Below, piece after piece: positions 1 through 8,519 of a DNA stretch of 64,000 bases (positions within the stretch are counted from its first letter, which is position 1; each line of letters begins with the position of its first letter). This DNA comes from Brevundimonas sp. SH203 (GTDB taxonomy: Bacteria; Pseudomonadota; Alphaproteobacteria; Caulobacterales; Caulobacteraceae). The translations under genes and the position numbers were made by a program. A model generated the notes under the pieces. It did not search any database. It saw only the letters and a program-made list of their open reading frames with translations, and was not told the DNA's origin. The DNA is taken from positions 62,001-126,000 of the forward strand of contig NZ_BDMM01000005.1 in assembly GCF_002157625.1 (NCBI RefSeq), given 5' to 3'.

Positions 1-1
1 C

Positions 2-2398
2 CTGCTGGTCGCGCCGACCGGCGGGGGCAAGACGCTGGCGGGGTTTCTGCCCAGTCTGATCGACTTGGCCGAACGGGGACCGAGGCCGCAGACCGGGCCG
101 GGATCGGGGGTGCATACCCTTTATCTGTCGCCGCTGAAGGCCCTGACCACCGACGTCGAACGCAATCTGATGACGCCGATCCGCGAGATCGGGCTGAACA
201 TCCATGTCGAGACGCGCACCGGCGACACCAAACAGTCCAAGCGCCAAAGGCAGCGGGACTTTCCGCCCGACATCCTGCTGACGACGCCCGAGCAGTTGGC
301 CCTGTTCTGCGCCTGGGAAGGAGCGAGGGCCTATTTCGCCGATCTGAAATGCGTCGTGCTGGACGAGGTCCATGCGATCTGGAGCGGCAAGCGCGGCGAT
401 CTGCTGTCGCTGGGTCTGGGGCGGTTGCAGCAGTTTGCGCCAGGGATGCGGCGCGTGGGACTGAGCGCCACCATCGAAGACCCGGACCTGATCCGACGGT
501 GGCTGGCGCCGGGTGGAGGGGCTCTTGACGCCGTCGCTCTGGTCAAGGGCGACCCCGGGGCGCCCGCCGTCATCGACGTGCTGATCTCGGAGGGCAAGGT
601 GCCGTGGGCGGGCCATACGGGCCAACACGCCATTCCCGAGGTCTATGCCGCCATCCAGCGCGCGACCCTGGCCCTGATCTTCGTCAACACCCGCTGGCAG
701 TCCGAGTTCGTGTTTCAGCAGCTGTGGGCGATCAACGACGATAACCTGCCCATCGGTCTGCACCACGGTTCATTGGCGGCGGAGCAGCGGCGCAAGATCG
801 AGGCGGCGATGGCGCGCGGCGACCTGCGGGCCGTCGTCTGCACCTCGACGCTGGATCTCGGCATCGACTGGGGCGACGTGGACCTGGTGATCCAGATGGC
901 GGCGCCGAAGGGATCGAGCCGACTGGTCCAGCGCATCGGCCGCGCCAATCACCGTCTGGACGAGCCGTCGCGCGCGCTTCTGGTGCCCGCCAGTCGGTTC
1001 GAGATGCTGGAGTGTCAGGCGGCGCGAGAGGCCGTCGCCGCCAACGCCTTCGACTGGGAGCCGATCCACATCGGCACGCTGGACACCCTGGCCCAGCACG
1101 TCATGGGCGTGGCCTGTTCCGAGGCCTTCGACATGCAGGCCCTATATGACGAAGTCGTCGGCTGCGGCCCCTATCGCGACCTGACCTGGGAACAGTTCGA
1201 GGAGGTGGTCGATTTCGTCGCCACCGGCGGCTACGCCCTGCGGACCTATGACCGTTTCGCGCGCATCGTGCGGACGCCGGACGGCCGCTGGAAGGTCAGA
1301 AACCAACACATCGCCCAGCGGCACAGGATGAACGTCGGCGCCATCGTCTCGGCCGGAACCCTGAACGTGCGGGTCGCCAGCCGCCGGGGCGGGGCCTCGC
1401 GCCAGCTGATCGGCGGCCGCAAGGTGGGCGAGGCCGAGGAATGGTATTTCGAGCAACTGACGCCCGGCGACACCTTCCAGTTCGCCGGTCAGATTTGGGC
1501 GTTTCAGGGCATCACCGGGACCGACGCCCTGGTCACGCACGCCAACGACAGCGATCCGAAGATTCCGTCCTGGGGCGGGTCGAAGTTTCCGCTGTCCACC
1601 TCGCTGGCCGACCGGGTTCGCACGATGATCCACGACCGCGACCACTGGCGCGTCCTGCCGCCCGACGTGCAGGAATGGATGGAACTGCAAGAGACCCGCT
1701 CGGTCATTCCCGACGCCGAATCCATGCTGGTCGAGACCTTCCCGCGCGGCAGCCGCCATTTCCTGGTCGCCTATCCGTTCGAAGGCAATCTGGCGCACAC
1801 GACGCTGTGCATGCTGCTGACCCGGCGGCTGGACCGGCTGGGCGTCGGGCCGCTGGGGTTCGTCGTCACCGACTACGCCCTGGCCATCTGGTCGATCCGG
1901 CCGATGGACGACGTCGACCTGGACGCCCTGTTCCAGTCCGACATGCTGGGCGACGATCTGGAGGCCTGGCTGGAGGAAAGCTTCATGATGAAGCGGTCTT
2001 TCCGCAATTGCGCCCTGATCTCGGGCTTGATCGAACGCCGCCAGCCCGGCGCCGAGAAGACCGGCCGGCAGGTGACCTTCTCCACCGACCTGATCTACGA
2101 CGTGCTGCGCCGCCACCAACCCGACCATCTGCTGCTGAAGACCGCCCGCGCCGATGCGGCCTCGGGCCTGCTGGACGTCGGGCGGCTGGGCCAGATGCTG
2201 GCGCGGATCGAGGGGCGCATCCGCCATCACCCCCTGACGCGGCCGTCGCCCTTCTGCGTGCCGGTGCTGGTCCAGATCGGGCGGGAACGGGTGGGCGGAG
2301 ACGCCGCCGAGATGATCCTGGACGAAAGCGCCGAAATGCTGATCGCCGAGGTGCTGGACGACGACGAACCGGGCGCCGTTACGGGCGGAGCGGCATGA
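2..2398 (+). CDS. Ligase-associated DEXH-box helicase (5' truncated by window edge)
   Basis: The reading frame is open from base 2, so the true start lies before the window. A Walker A motif (APTGGGKT, bases 11-34) is followed by the DEVH box (about 355-372), LSATIE (motif III) and QRIGRANHR (motif VI). This is the superfamily 2 Lhr-core type helicase of the family described as ligase-associated DNA damage response DEXH-box helicase, normally encoded with an ATP-dependent DNA ligase, an exonuclease-like protein and PdeM. The stop overlaps the pdeM start in ATGA, so the two are translationally coupled. The ligase and exonuclease partners would be upstream, outside the window. The expected role is DNA repair in the cytoplasm. 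Confidence 0.93.
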   Translation: MLVAPTGGGKTLAGFLPSLIDLAERGPRPQTGPGSGVHTLYLSPLKALTTDVERNLMTPIREIGLNIHVETRTGDTKQSKRQRQRDFPPDILLTTPEQLALFCAWEGARAYFADLKCVVLDEVHAIWSGKRGDLLSLGLGRLQQFAPGMRRVGLSATIEDPDLIRRWLAPGGGALDAVALVKGDPGAPAVIDVLISEGKVPWAGHTGQHAIPEVYAAIQRATLALIFVNTRWQSEFVFQQLWAINDDNLPIGLHHGSLAAEQRRKIEAAMARGDLRAVVCTSTLDLGIDWGDVDLVIQMAAPKGSSRLVQRIGRANHRLDEPSRALLVPASRFEMLECQAAREAVAANAFDWEPIHIGTLDTLAQHVMGVACSEAFDMQALYDEVVGCGPYRDLTWEQFEEVVDFVATGGYALRTYDRFARIVRTPDGRWKVRNQHIAQRHRMNVGAIVSAGTLNVRVASRRGGASRQLIGGRKVGEAEEWYFEQLTPGDTFQFAGQIWAFQGITGTDALVTHANDSDPKIPSWGGSKFPLSTSLADRVRTMIHDRDHWRVLPPDVQEWMELQETRSVIPDAESMLVETFPRGSRHFLVAYPFEGNLAHTTLCMLLTRRLDRLGVGPLGFVVTDYALAIWSIRPMDDVDLDALFQSDMLGDDLEAWLEESFMMKRSFRNCALISGLIERRQPGAEKTGRQVTFSTDLIYDVLRRHQPDHLLLKTARADAASGLLDVGRLGQMLARIEGRIRHHPLTRPSPFCVPVLVQIGRERVGGDAAEMILDESAEMLIAEVLDDDEPGAVTGGAA

Positions 2399-3147
2399 AC
2401 GCGGCCCTGCGCCAGACCCTGGCCCCCGCGCGCCGGACCTGCGGCGCGCTCAGCGTGCGGGTGGCGGGCGAGGTCTGCGTGCTGCGCTGTTCGGGGGCGA
2501 TGTGGGTTCCGGCCCACCGCGCCCTGATCGTCGCCGACCTGCATCTGGAAAAGGGGTCGGCCTTCGCCGTGCGCGGCCAGATGCTGCCCCCCTATGACAG
2601 CCGCGCGACCCTGGACCGGCTGGAGGCCGAGATCGAGGAACTGGCGCCGGATCGGGTCGTCCTGCTGGGCGACAGCTTCCACGACACCCGGGCCGTGCCG
2701 CGCATGGCGGTCGAGGATCGGGCGCGGCTGGACCGGCTGGCGGCCGGGCGCGACTGGCTGTGGCTGGAGGGCAATCACGACCGCGAGGCGCTGAAACGCG
2801 ACGCCGAAAGCGCCGTCCGCCTGCCCGGCCGGATCATCGGCGACATGACCCTGGGCGCGCTCAGGCTGACGCACGAGCCGGAACCGCTGTCGACCCACGA
2901 CGACCGACACGGCGAGGTGGCGGGCCACCTGCATCCCGCCGCGCGCGTCGCCGCCTATGGTCGCGGCGTGCGACGGCCCTGTTTCGTCACCGACGGGCGG
3001 CGCATCGTCCTGCCGGCGTTCGGGGCCTTCACCGGCGGGTTGAACGTGCGCGATCCGGCCATCGCCGATCTGTTCGCGACCCCGCCCCTGGCCGCCGCCC
3101 TGGGACGCGACCGGGTCCACGCCCTGACCTGGTCCGTGCTGCGCTGA
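2395..3147 (+). CDS. pdeM: Ligase-associated DNA damage response endonuclease PdeM
   Basis: 250 residues. Metallophosphoesterase motifs are visible in order: ADLHLEKG, LGDSFHD, GNHDRE and GHLHPAA, which supply the two-metal ligands. Family members are calcineurin-like phosphoesterases found in one operon with the Lhr-type helicase and an ATP-dependent ligase. The ATG overlaps the helicase stop by four bases. The start is fixed by this overlap; an open frame far upstream in the same phase is only a shadow of the helicase. Likely a nuclease that processes DNA ends during repair. Confidence 0.9.
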   Translation: MNAALRQTLAPARRTCGALSVRVAGEVCVLRCSGAMWVPAHRALIVADLHLEKGSAFAVRGQMLPPYDSRATLDRLEAEIEELAPDRVVLLGDSFHDTRAVPRMAVEDRARLDRLAAGRDWLWLEGNHDREALKRDAESAVRLPGRIIGDMTLGALRLTHEPEPLSTHDDRHGEVAGHLHPAARVAAYGRGVRRPCFVTDGRRIVLPAFGAFTGGLNVRDPAIADLFATPPLAAALGRDRVHALTWSVLR

Positions 3148-3221
3148 ACGCCTGGGCTTTCGGTCGTTCGTAAAGCGTTCAGCACGTCGCTTCACCGCGT
3201 CTTTGCAGGGGGCGAGGCAGG

Positions 3222-3986
3222 ATGGCGGCGGATCGACATCAGGGACGCCTCGCCACAATGCTCACGCCGCGCCGCATCGTCATGGCCGCCCGCCTGATCT
3301 TCGTGATCGCCAGCCTGGGCATGGCGGTGCTGATGCTGGGGCCGTTCCAGGGGCTGGAGCAGATCTTCGGCCTGAACGACAAGGCCGCCCACGTCGTCGC
3401 CTTCTACGGCGTGGCCAGCGGCCTGTTCCTGATCGCCCCGCGCCAGCGTCGCGACGACCTGGCCTTGTTCGTCATCGCCGCCGCCTTCGCCGCCGAACTG
3501 GCGCAGGGGCTGACGGGCCGCAGCGTCTCGATCATCGATTTCCTGGCCGGATCGGCCGGCGTCGCCGCCGCCTGGGCGCCGGGCCGCATCGAACAGTTGC
3601 GCGACGCCTTCCGCCGGTCGCCGGACCTGACGCTCGGCGAAATCGCCCGCGCCGACCGCCGCAGCCGTCGGGCGAGGCCCTCGCAGCCGTCGGGCGAGGC
3701 CCTCGCAGCCCGAGCCGTCGCCCGCCCTGACCGTCCGCGACTGACCGGCCTCAGCCGCGCGGGGCGATCCGCCAGACGGTGTTGGACAGGTCGTCGGCGA
3801 CCAGCAGGATGCGTTTGTTCGGATCGAAGGACACGCCCACCGGACGGCCCCGCGCCTTGCCGTCCTTCAGGAAGCCCGTCGCGAAATCGACCGGCTGGCC
3901 GCTGGGCCGACCATTGTCGAACGGCACGAACACGACCTTGTAGCCGGACGGGTCCTGGCGGTTCCAACTGCCGTGCATGCCGATGA
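3222..3986 (+). CDS. VanZ-like membrane protein, C-terminus frameshifted by a 22-bp duplication
   Basis: The N-terminal about 125 residues carry hydrophobic segments (near residues 20-40, 65-80 and 85-105) with LNDKAAHVVAFYG and SIIDFLAGSAG motifs typical of small VanZ-like proteins. Their function is not well established; some affect glycopeptide resistance or the envelope. As it stands the frame runs 254 residues and its Arg-rich end is antisense to the neighbouring sorbosone dehydrogenase gene. A perfect 22-bp tandem duplication (3663-3706) shifts the frame. With one copy the protein would end PEPSPALTVRD at a TGA (3742-3744) just before the convergent stop, giving about 166 residues. The start is uncertain: ATGs at 3222 and 3258. 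Confidence 0.7.
   Translation: MAADRHQGRLATMLTPRRIVMAARLIFVIASLGMAVLMLGPFQGLEQIFGLNDKAAHVVAFYGVASGLFLIAPRQRRDDLALFVIAAAFAAELAQGLTGRSVSIIDFLAGSAGVAAAWAPGRIEQLRDAFRRSPDLTLGEIARADRRSRRARPSQPSGEALAARAVARPDRPRLTGLSRAGRSARRCWTGRRRPAGCVCSDRRTRPPDGPAPCRPSGSPSRNRPAGRWADHCRTARTRPCSRTGPGGSNCRACR
3663..3706. repeat. Perfect 22-bp tandem duplication inside the VanZ-like gene
   Basis: Bases 3663-3684 and 3685-3706 are identical. 22 is not a multiple of three, so the second copy changes the downstream reading frame of the vanZ-like gene. Another four bases of the unit follow. It is either a recent slipped-strand event or an assembly artefact. Confidence 0.9.
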
Positions 3987-5058
3987 AGGCGCCGTTGGCG
4001 AACGGGCCGCCGAAGCCGCCGTTGCGCGCGAAGTCCAGCCCCAGCGCCGCCACATGCGATCCCAACGCATAATCCGGCCTCACCGCGCGCGCGACCAGAT
4101 CGGGCCTTTGCGGCCTGACGCGCGGGTCCAGGTTCTGGCCCCAGTAGCTGTAGGGCCAGCCGTAGAAGGCGCCGTCGCGCACCTGGGTCAGATAGTCGGG
4201 GACCAGCTGCGGACCCAGTTCGTCACGCTCGTTCACCACCGACCACAACAGGCTGGTGCCCGGTTCGATGGCCAGGGCGGTCGGGTTGCGGATGCCGGTG
4301 GCGAGGGTGCGGCGCGCGCCCGTCGCGCGGTCGATCTCCCACACCACGGCGCGTTCCTCCTCGACCTCCAGACCCCGCTCGCCGATGTTGGAGTTGGAGC
4401 CGACGCCGACATAGAGTTTGGTCCCGTCGGCGCTGGCCGTCAGGGACTTGGTCCAGTGGTGGTTCACCCGCGACGGCAGTTCCGTGACCCGCTCGGGCGG
4501 CGTCGCGATGCCGGTCTGACCAGGCTGGAACGGGAAGCGGACCAGGGCGTCCTGCTCGGCGACATAGAGGTAGCCGTCCACCCAGGCCAGGCCGTAGGGG
4601 GCGTTCAGCTTCTCGACCAGAACGGTGCGCAGTTCCGGCACGCCGTCGTTGTTGGCGTCGCGCAACAGGGTGATGCGGTTCCCGCCGTCGATCCGGGTGT
4701 TTCCCTGTTTCTTGATGACGCCGGCGATCACGTCCTTGGGCCGCAGAGGCGGCGCCCCGCCGCCGCGCCCTTCGGCGACCAGAACGTCGCCATTGGGCAG
4801 GACCAGCATCTGGCGCGGAATCTTCAGGTCGGTGGCGAAGGCGCTGATGGTGAAGCCCGCGGGCACGGTCGGCGTCTCGCCGTTCCAGGCCGCCGGCGGG
4901 CTGATCTTCATCGCCGGAACCAGGGTCTGGTCGATCCGGGGCAGGTCGGGCGCGGCGCCCTTCTGGTTCAGCTTCGGATCGCTGGACGACCCGCACGAGG
5001 CCACGATCAGGGCCATGGCCAGGGTCGCGGCGCTGGCGGCCAAGAGGTTCTTGTTCAT
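3751..5058 (-). CDS. Sorbosone dehydrogenase family lipoprotein (PQQ-type beta-propeller)
   Basis: 435 residues. The N-terminus is a lipoprotein signal (MNKNLLAASAATLAMAL then VASC), followed by a glucose/sorbosone dehydrogenase-like beta-propeller with motifs such as RQMLVLPNGDVLVAEG, NAPYGLAW, GVGSNSNIGERG, RNPTALAIEP, GWPYSYWGQN and HGSWNRQDPSGYK. It is predicted to sit in the periplasm, lipid-anchored, and to oxidise a sugar or aldehyde with PQQ; the substrate cannot be told. The ATG overlaps the stop of the DUF2231 gene (ATGA), so they form a two-gene operon. The longer open frame upstream belongs to the neighbour's shadow. Confidence 0.9.
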   Translation of the reverse strand: MNKNLLAASAATLAMALIVASCGSSSDPKLNQKGAAPDLPRIDQTLVPAMKISPPAAWNGETPTVPAGFTISAFATDLKIPRQMLVLPNGDVLVAEGRGGGAPPLRPKDVIAGVIKKQGNTRIDGGNRITLLRDANNDGVPELRTVLVEKLNAPYGLAWVDGYLYVAEQDALVRFPFQPGQTGIATPPERVTELPSRVNHHWTKSLTASADGTKLYVGVGSNSNIGERGLEVEEERAVVWEIDRATGARRTLATGIRNPTALAIEPGTSLLWSVVNERDELGPQLVPDYLTQVRDGAFYGWPYSYWGQNLDPRVRPQRPDLVARAVRPDYALGSHVAALGLDFARNGGFGGPFANGAFIGMHGSWNRQDPSGYKVVFVPFDNGRPSGQPVDFATGFLKDGKARGRPVGVSFDPNKRILLVADDLSNTVWRIAPRG

Positions 5059-5480
5059 CGGACGACCTCCCGCTCGGCATAGGCGGTCCAGCCGGCGACT
5101 AGGACCAGCAGGGTGCAGAGAAGCGACAGGATCAGGCCGAAGGCGCCCACCGAACTCCAGGCGTCCTGGCTGTGTTTGAAGGCGTTCACCAGACCTAGAA
5201 CCCAGGCCAGGGCCAGGCTGACGACATGCACGATCCGCCAGTTCGACCGCCCGCGACGCAGCGACAGCACCAGATCGACGATCAAGAACACCCCCGCCGC
5301 CCCGCCGAACACCAGGGCCAGCGCGATCGACCAGGCCGAGAAGTTCGACCACTGCATCTCCGCCGTCCGCAGATAGGCGATGTCGGTGAACAGGGCGAAG
5401 GGGAACAGGGCGACGGGAAACGCCAGCAACACCCTGTGCAGGGGGCGTATCACCGCCCCGGAAATCTCGCGGCCGTTCAT
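5055..5480 (-). CDS. DUF2231-type membrane protein
   Basis: 141 residues with four hydrophobic helices (about 18-35, 49-68, 82-100 and 113-132) and a short cytoplasmic N-terminus. It matches the DUF2231 pattern of small integral membrane proteins that often precede sorbosone-dehydrogenase-like genes. It is co-transcribed with the downstream gene, with a four-base overlap. It may couple electron flow or anchor the dehydrogenase, but that is inference from position only. Confidence 0.8.
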   Translation of the reverse strand: MNGREISGAVIRPLHRVLLAFPVALFPFALFTDIAYLRTAEMQWSNFSAWSIALALVFGGAAGVFLIVDLVLSLRRGRSNWRIVHVVSLALAWVLGLVNAFKHSQDAWSSVGAFGLILSLLCTLLVLVAGWTAYAEREVVR

Positions 5481-5568
5481 GCCTGCCCTCTCCCTGTCTC
5501 AGAAAAGGCTAACCGTCCCACCCCGAATGGTTCATCGCCCGCAGCGTCGGCCTCGGGTCATTGGCCCC

Positions 5569-6129
5569 TCAAGGCTCCAGCTCGATGTCCCAATAGAGAT
5601 AATCGAGCCAGCTCTGGTGCAGGTAGTGGGGCGGGAAGCGGCGGCCGGCGTCCTGGAGTTGCCAGGCGTTGGGGCGATAGGGCTCCCGGCGGATCGGCAT
5701 CAGGGCTTGGCGCGGGGTGCGGCCGCCCTTGGCCAGGTTGCAGGGACTGCAGGCGGCGACGATGTTGTCCCAGGTCGTGCGGCCGCCCTGGGAACGGGGG
5801 ACGACATGGTCGAAGGTCAGTTCGGTCGACTGTCCGCAATACTGACAGGCGAAGCCGTCGCGCAGGAAGACGTTGAAACGGGTGAAAGCGGGGCTGCGAT
5901 CCTGATCGACATAGGATTTCAGCGCGATCACGCTGGGCAGCTGCATCTCCATCGACGGAGAGCGCACCACCTTGTCGTACAGGGACACGACATCGACGCG
6001 GTCCTGATAGACCGCCTTGACCGCCTCCTCCCACGGCCAGAGCGAGAGCGGATAGTAGGACAGGGGCCGGAAATCGGCGTTCAACACCAGCGCGGGGAAA
6101 CCGGACGGCGGTCGATGGAGAACCTGCAT
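5569..6129 (-). CDS. HNH endonuclease
   Basis: 186 residues. An HNH zinc-finger nuclease core lies around residues 93-140: CQYCG, LTFDHVVPRSQGG, TTWDNIVAACSPCN and the KGG motif. It belongs to the common bacterial group of stand-alone HNH proteins with an N-terminal region beginning LVLNADFRPLSYYPLSLW. The biological substrate is unknown; these genes are chromosomal and widely conserved in Alphaproteobacteria, so a housekeeping role is more likely than a homing one. It stands alone, with about 90 bases to the DUF2231 gene start on one side and about 140 to the TRIC gene end on the other. Confidence 0.9.
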   Translation of the reverse strand: MQVLHRPPSGFPALVLNADFRPLSYYPLSLWPWEEAVKAVYQDRVDVVSLYDKVVRSPSMEMQLPSVIALKSYVDQDRSPAFTRFNVFLRDGFACQYCGQSTELTFDHVVPRSQGGRTTWDNIVAACSPCNLAKGGRTPRQALMPIRREPYRPNAWQLQDAGRRFPPHYLHQSWLDYLYWDIELEP

Positions 6130-6270
6130 CAGGCCCTCCCGCGCGGACGGGGGGAGTTCAAGGCGACAGGAGTGAGGACACGTCTCCTTCCCTAGTCTGA
6201 TATCGGCAGCCTAACCGTGATTCCCGTTCATCGCCATGACCGACGTGCAGCGTTTTCGTGACGGAGCGCC

Positions 6271-6930
6271 TCAACCGCGCGCGGCGTGCGTCGGGAACCC
6301 CGGCAGGGTCCAGCCCCATCGCAGCGCCGCCGCCCGCAACAGGAAGCCGCACAGGGCGGCGGCGACGGCGGCGGGCCAGACCCCGACGCCCGGCGCCCGC
6401 AGCGCCATATAGACGGTCGCCGCCAATATGGCCGCCGTGACGTTGATCTCCCTGCGCAACAGGATGGACGGCTGTCCCGCAAGCGTGTCGCGCACCACTC
6501 CGCCGAAACAGGCCGTCAGTGTGCCCATGACGATGCAGATCAGGGCAGGCGCCCCGGCCGCCTCGGCCTTGGCCGCCCCCATGACGCCGTAGGCCGCCAG
6601 GCCGATCGCATCCAGCCACAGCAGGGCGCGGAACCGCCAGTCGCGCTGGCCCACCAGCCACAGGGCGGTCGAGGCGAACAGGCAGACGGCCAGATAGCGC
6701 CAGTCCTGAACCCAGAAGACCGGCAGCCCCAGCAGAAGGTCGCGCAACGTCCCGCCCCCGACCCCGGTGATGGCGCCGAAGAAGGCGAAGGTGACGACGT
6801 CGTGCTTTTCGCGCGCGGCGGCCAGGGCGCCGGTGGCGGCGAAGACGGCCACGCCCGCGAAGTCCAGCGCCGACAACACGGTCTGGGCGTTACGCAGCGG
6901 TTCGGCCAGGACGGGATCGAGCGGGGTCAT
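6271..6930 (-). CDS. Trimeric intracellular cation (TRIC) family channel
   Basis: 219 residues, seven hydrophobic helices in two related halves, each with the glycine-rich signature of the prokaryotic TRIC/UPF0126 family (GVGGGTLRDLLLG and FGGVVRDTLAG). Bacterial TRIC proteins form trimeric monovalent cation channels in the inner membrane. The ATG overlaps the stop of the glycosylase gene by four bases. The start is set by that overlap; upstream residues in the longer frame are the glycosylase read in another phase. Confidence 0.9.
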   Translation of the reverse strand: MTPLDPVLAEPLRNAQTVLSALDFAGVAVFAATGALAAAREKHDVVTFAFFGAITGVGGGTLRDLLLGLPVFWVQDWRYLAVCLFASTALWLVGQRDWRFRALLWLDAIGLAAYGVMGAAKAEAAGAPALICIVMGTLTACFGGVVRDTLAGQPSILLRREINVTAAILAATVYMALRAPGVGVWPAAVAAALCGFLLRAAALRWGWTLPGFPTHAARG

Positions 6931-7577
6931 TGCGGCGCATCCAGCACGATTTCGCCGCGCTTGACCCCCGTGTACCAGGCCCACAACATATGGGTCGCCA
7001 CCGCGCGATAGGGCCGCCAGACCTCGGCGCGGGCATAGGCCGCCTTCTGATCGGGCCGGACCTCGGCGCCGTCGGCCCAGCGGATCGCCTCCTGCAGGGC
7101 CACGTCCCCGCCCGGAAACACGTCCATCCGCCCCTCGCACATCAGAAGATAGGCCTCGGCCGTCCACAGGCCGACGCCCTTCAGCGCGGTCAGGGCCGTG
7201 ATGGCCGCCGCGTCGTCCAGGTTCGACAGATGCTCCAGATCGATCTCCCCGGCCATCTGGGCGCGGGCCATGCCCTGGCCATAGGTCGCCTTCTGTCTCG
7301 ACAGGCCCATGCCGCGCAGCTGATCCAGATCATGGGCCAGCAGACGTTCGGGGGTGATCTCGCCCATCCCTTCACGCAGCCGCGCCCAGACCGAGGCGGC
7401 CGAGGCCACCGACACCTGCTGCTCCACGATCATGCGGAACAGGCCCTCGAACCCGCCGACCCGCAGCCGCCATTCGAACGGCGGCGTCTGGGCGTGGACC
7501 CGCGCCAGGGCGGGATCGGCGGCGACCAGCGCCTCGCGCGCGGCGGCGATGTCATCGGGCGTGGGTTGAAGCGGCAT
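6927..7577 (-). CDS. DNA-3-methyladenine glycosylase (AlkA/HhH-GPD type)
   Basis: 216 residues. The helix-hairpin-helix is LKGVGLWTAEAYLL and the catalytic aspartate follows in FPGGDVALQ, the usual HhH-GPD spacing. The MIVEQQVS segment is also typical. It removes alkylated purines from DNA in base-excision repair. It is coupled to the downstream TRIC gene by an ATGA overlap, a frequent type of unrelated pair in this lineage. Divergent from gluQRS with about 80 bases between the starts. Confidence 0.9.
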   Translation of the reverse strand: MPLQPTPDDIAAAREALVAADPALARVHAQTPPFEWRLRVGGFEGLFRMIVEQQVSVASAASVWARLREGMGEITPERLLAHDLDQLRGMGLSRQKATYGQGMARAQMAGEIDLEHLSNLDDAAAITALTALKGVGLWTAEAYLLMCEGRMDVFPGGDVALQEAIRWADGAEVRPDQKAAYARAEVWRPYRAVATHMLWAWYTGVKRGEIVLDAPQ

Positions 7578-7658
7578 TCTTCATGCTTACGGCCCGTCGC
7601 GACTGTCGGAAAGAGCAGGGGCGCCGTTGAGGGCCGTAAACCGCTAAAGATCAGCGAG

Positions 7659-8519
7659 ATGTTCGTCACCCGTTTCGCCCCCTCTCCCACCGGCCGTCTG
7701 CACAGGGGCCATGCGTTTTCGGCCCTGACCGCCTGGTCGGCGGCGAAGGCGGCGGGCGGGCGGTTCGTGCTGCGGATCGAGGACATCGATCCGACGCGCT
7801 GCCGGCCGGAATATGAGGCGGGGATTCTGGAGGACCTGGCCTGGCTCGGGCTGGACTGGGAAAGGCCCGTCCGGCGGCAATCGGATCATCTGGGCGACTA
7901 CGCCGCCGTGATCGACGCCTTGCGGGCGCGCGGACTGCTCTATCGCTGCTTTCGCACGCGCAAGGACATCCTGAACGCCATCGGCGACGCGCCGCACGGG
8001 GCGATGGAGGCGGTGCGGCCCGGCCCGCACCGGGCGGAGGAGGAGGCGCGGCTTCTGGCCTCGGGCGCGGCCTTCGCCTGGCGGCTGTCGCTGGATCGGG
8101 CGCGCGAGGCGCTGGGCGAAGCCGTCTGGCATGGAATGATCTTCGTCGAGGAGGGCGAAGGCCCCGATGGCGTGACCGGCGTCCTGCCCGTCGATCCGAC
8201 GGCGGCGGGCGACGTGGTGCTGGCGCGCAAGGATACGGGCGTCGCCTATCATCTGGCCGTGACCCACGACGACGCCCTGCAGGGCGTGACCCATGTGATC
8301 CGGGGCCAGGACCTGTTCGCCGCGACACAGGTGCAGCGGCTGATCCAGACTCTGATGGGCTGGCCCGCCCCCACCTATCGCCATCACCGGCTGCTGGCGG
8401 GGCCGGACGGGCGGCGCTACGCCAAGCGGGATCGTTCGGTCACTCTGGCCGAACTGCGGGCCGGCGGACTGACGGCCGAGGCCCTGCGCGACGAACTGGG
8501 CTTCAGCTGCGGCGGCTGA
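7659..8519 (+). CDS. gluQRS: Glutamyl-Q tRNA(Asp) synthetase
   Basis: 286 residues, a truncated class I glutamyl-tRNA synthetase core lacking the anticodon-binding half. The HIGH-like motif is RFAPSPTGRLHRGH at the N-terminus and the KMSKS-like loop is YAKRDRSVT. The enzyme attaches glutamate to queuosine at position 34 of tRNA-Asp. The zinc-ligand cysteines of the E. coli enzyme are not conserved: where CxC is expected the protein reads CFRTR. The start ATG follows a purine-rich stretch (AAAGATCAGCGAG). It overlaps the convergent TIGR02186 gene by 17 bases. Confidence 0.93.
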   Translation: MFVTRFAPSPTGRLHRGHAFSALTAWSAAKAAGGRFVLRIEDIDPTRCRPEYEAGILEDLAWLGLDWERPVRRQSDHLGDYAAVIDALRARGLLYRCFRTRKDILNAIGDAPHGAMEAVRPGPHRAEEEARLLASGAAFAWRLSLDRAREALGEAVWHGMIFVEEGEGPDGVTGVLPVDPTAAGDVVLARKDTGVAYHLAVTHDDALQGVTHVIRGQDLFAATQVQRLIQTLMGWPAPTYRHHRLLAGPDGRRYAKRDRSVTLAELRAGGLTAEALRDELGFSCGG

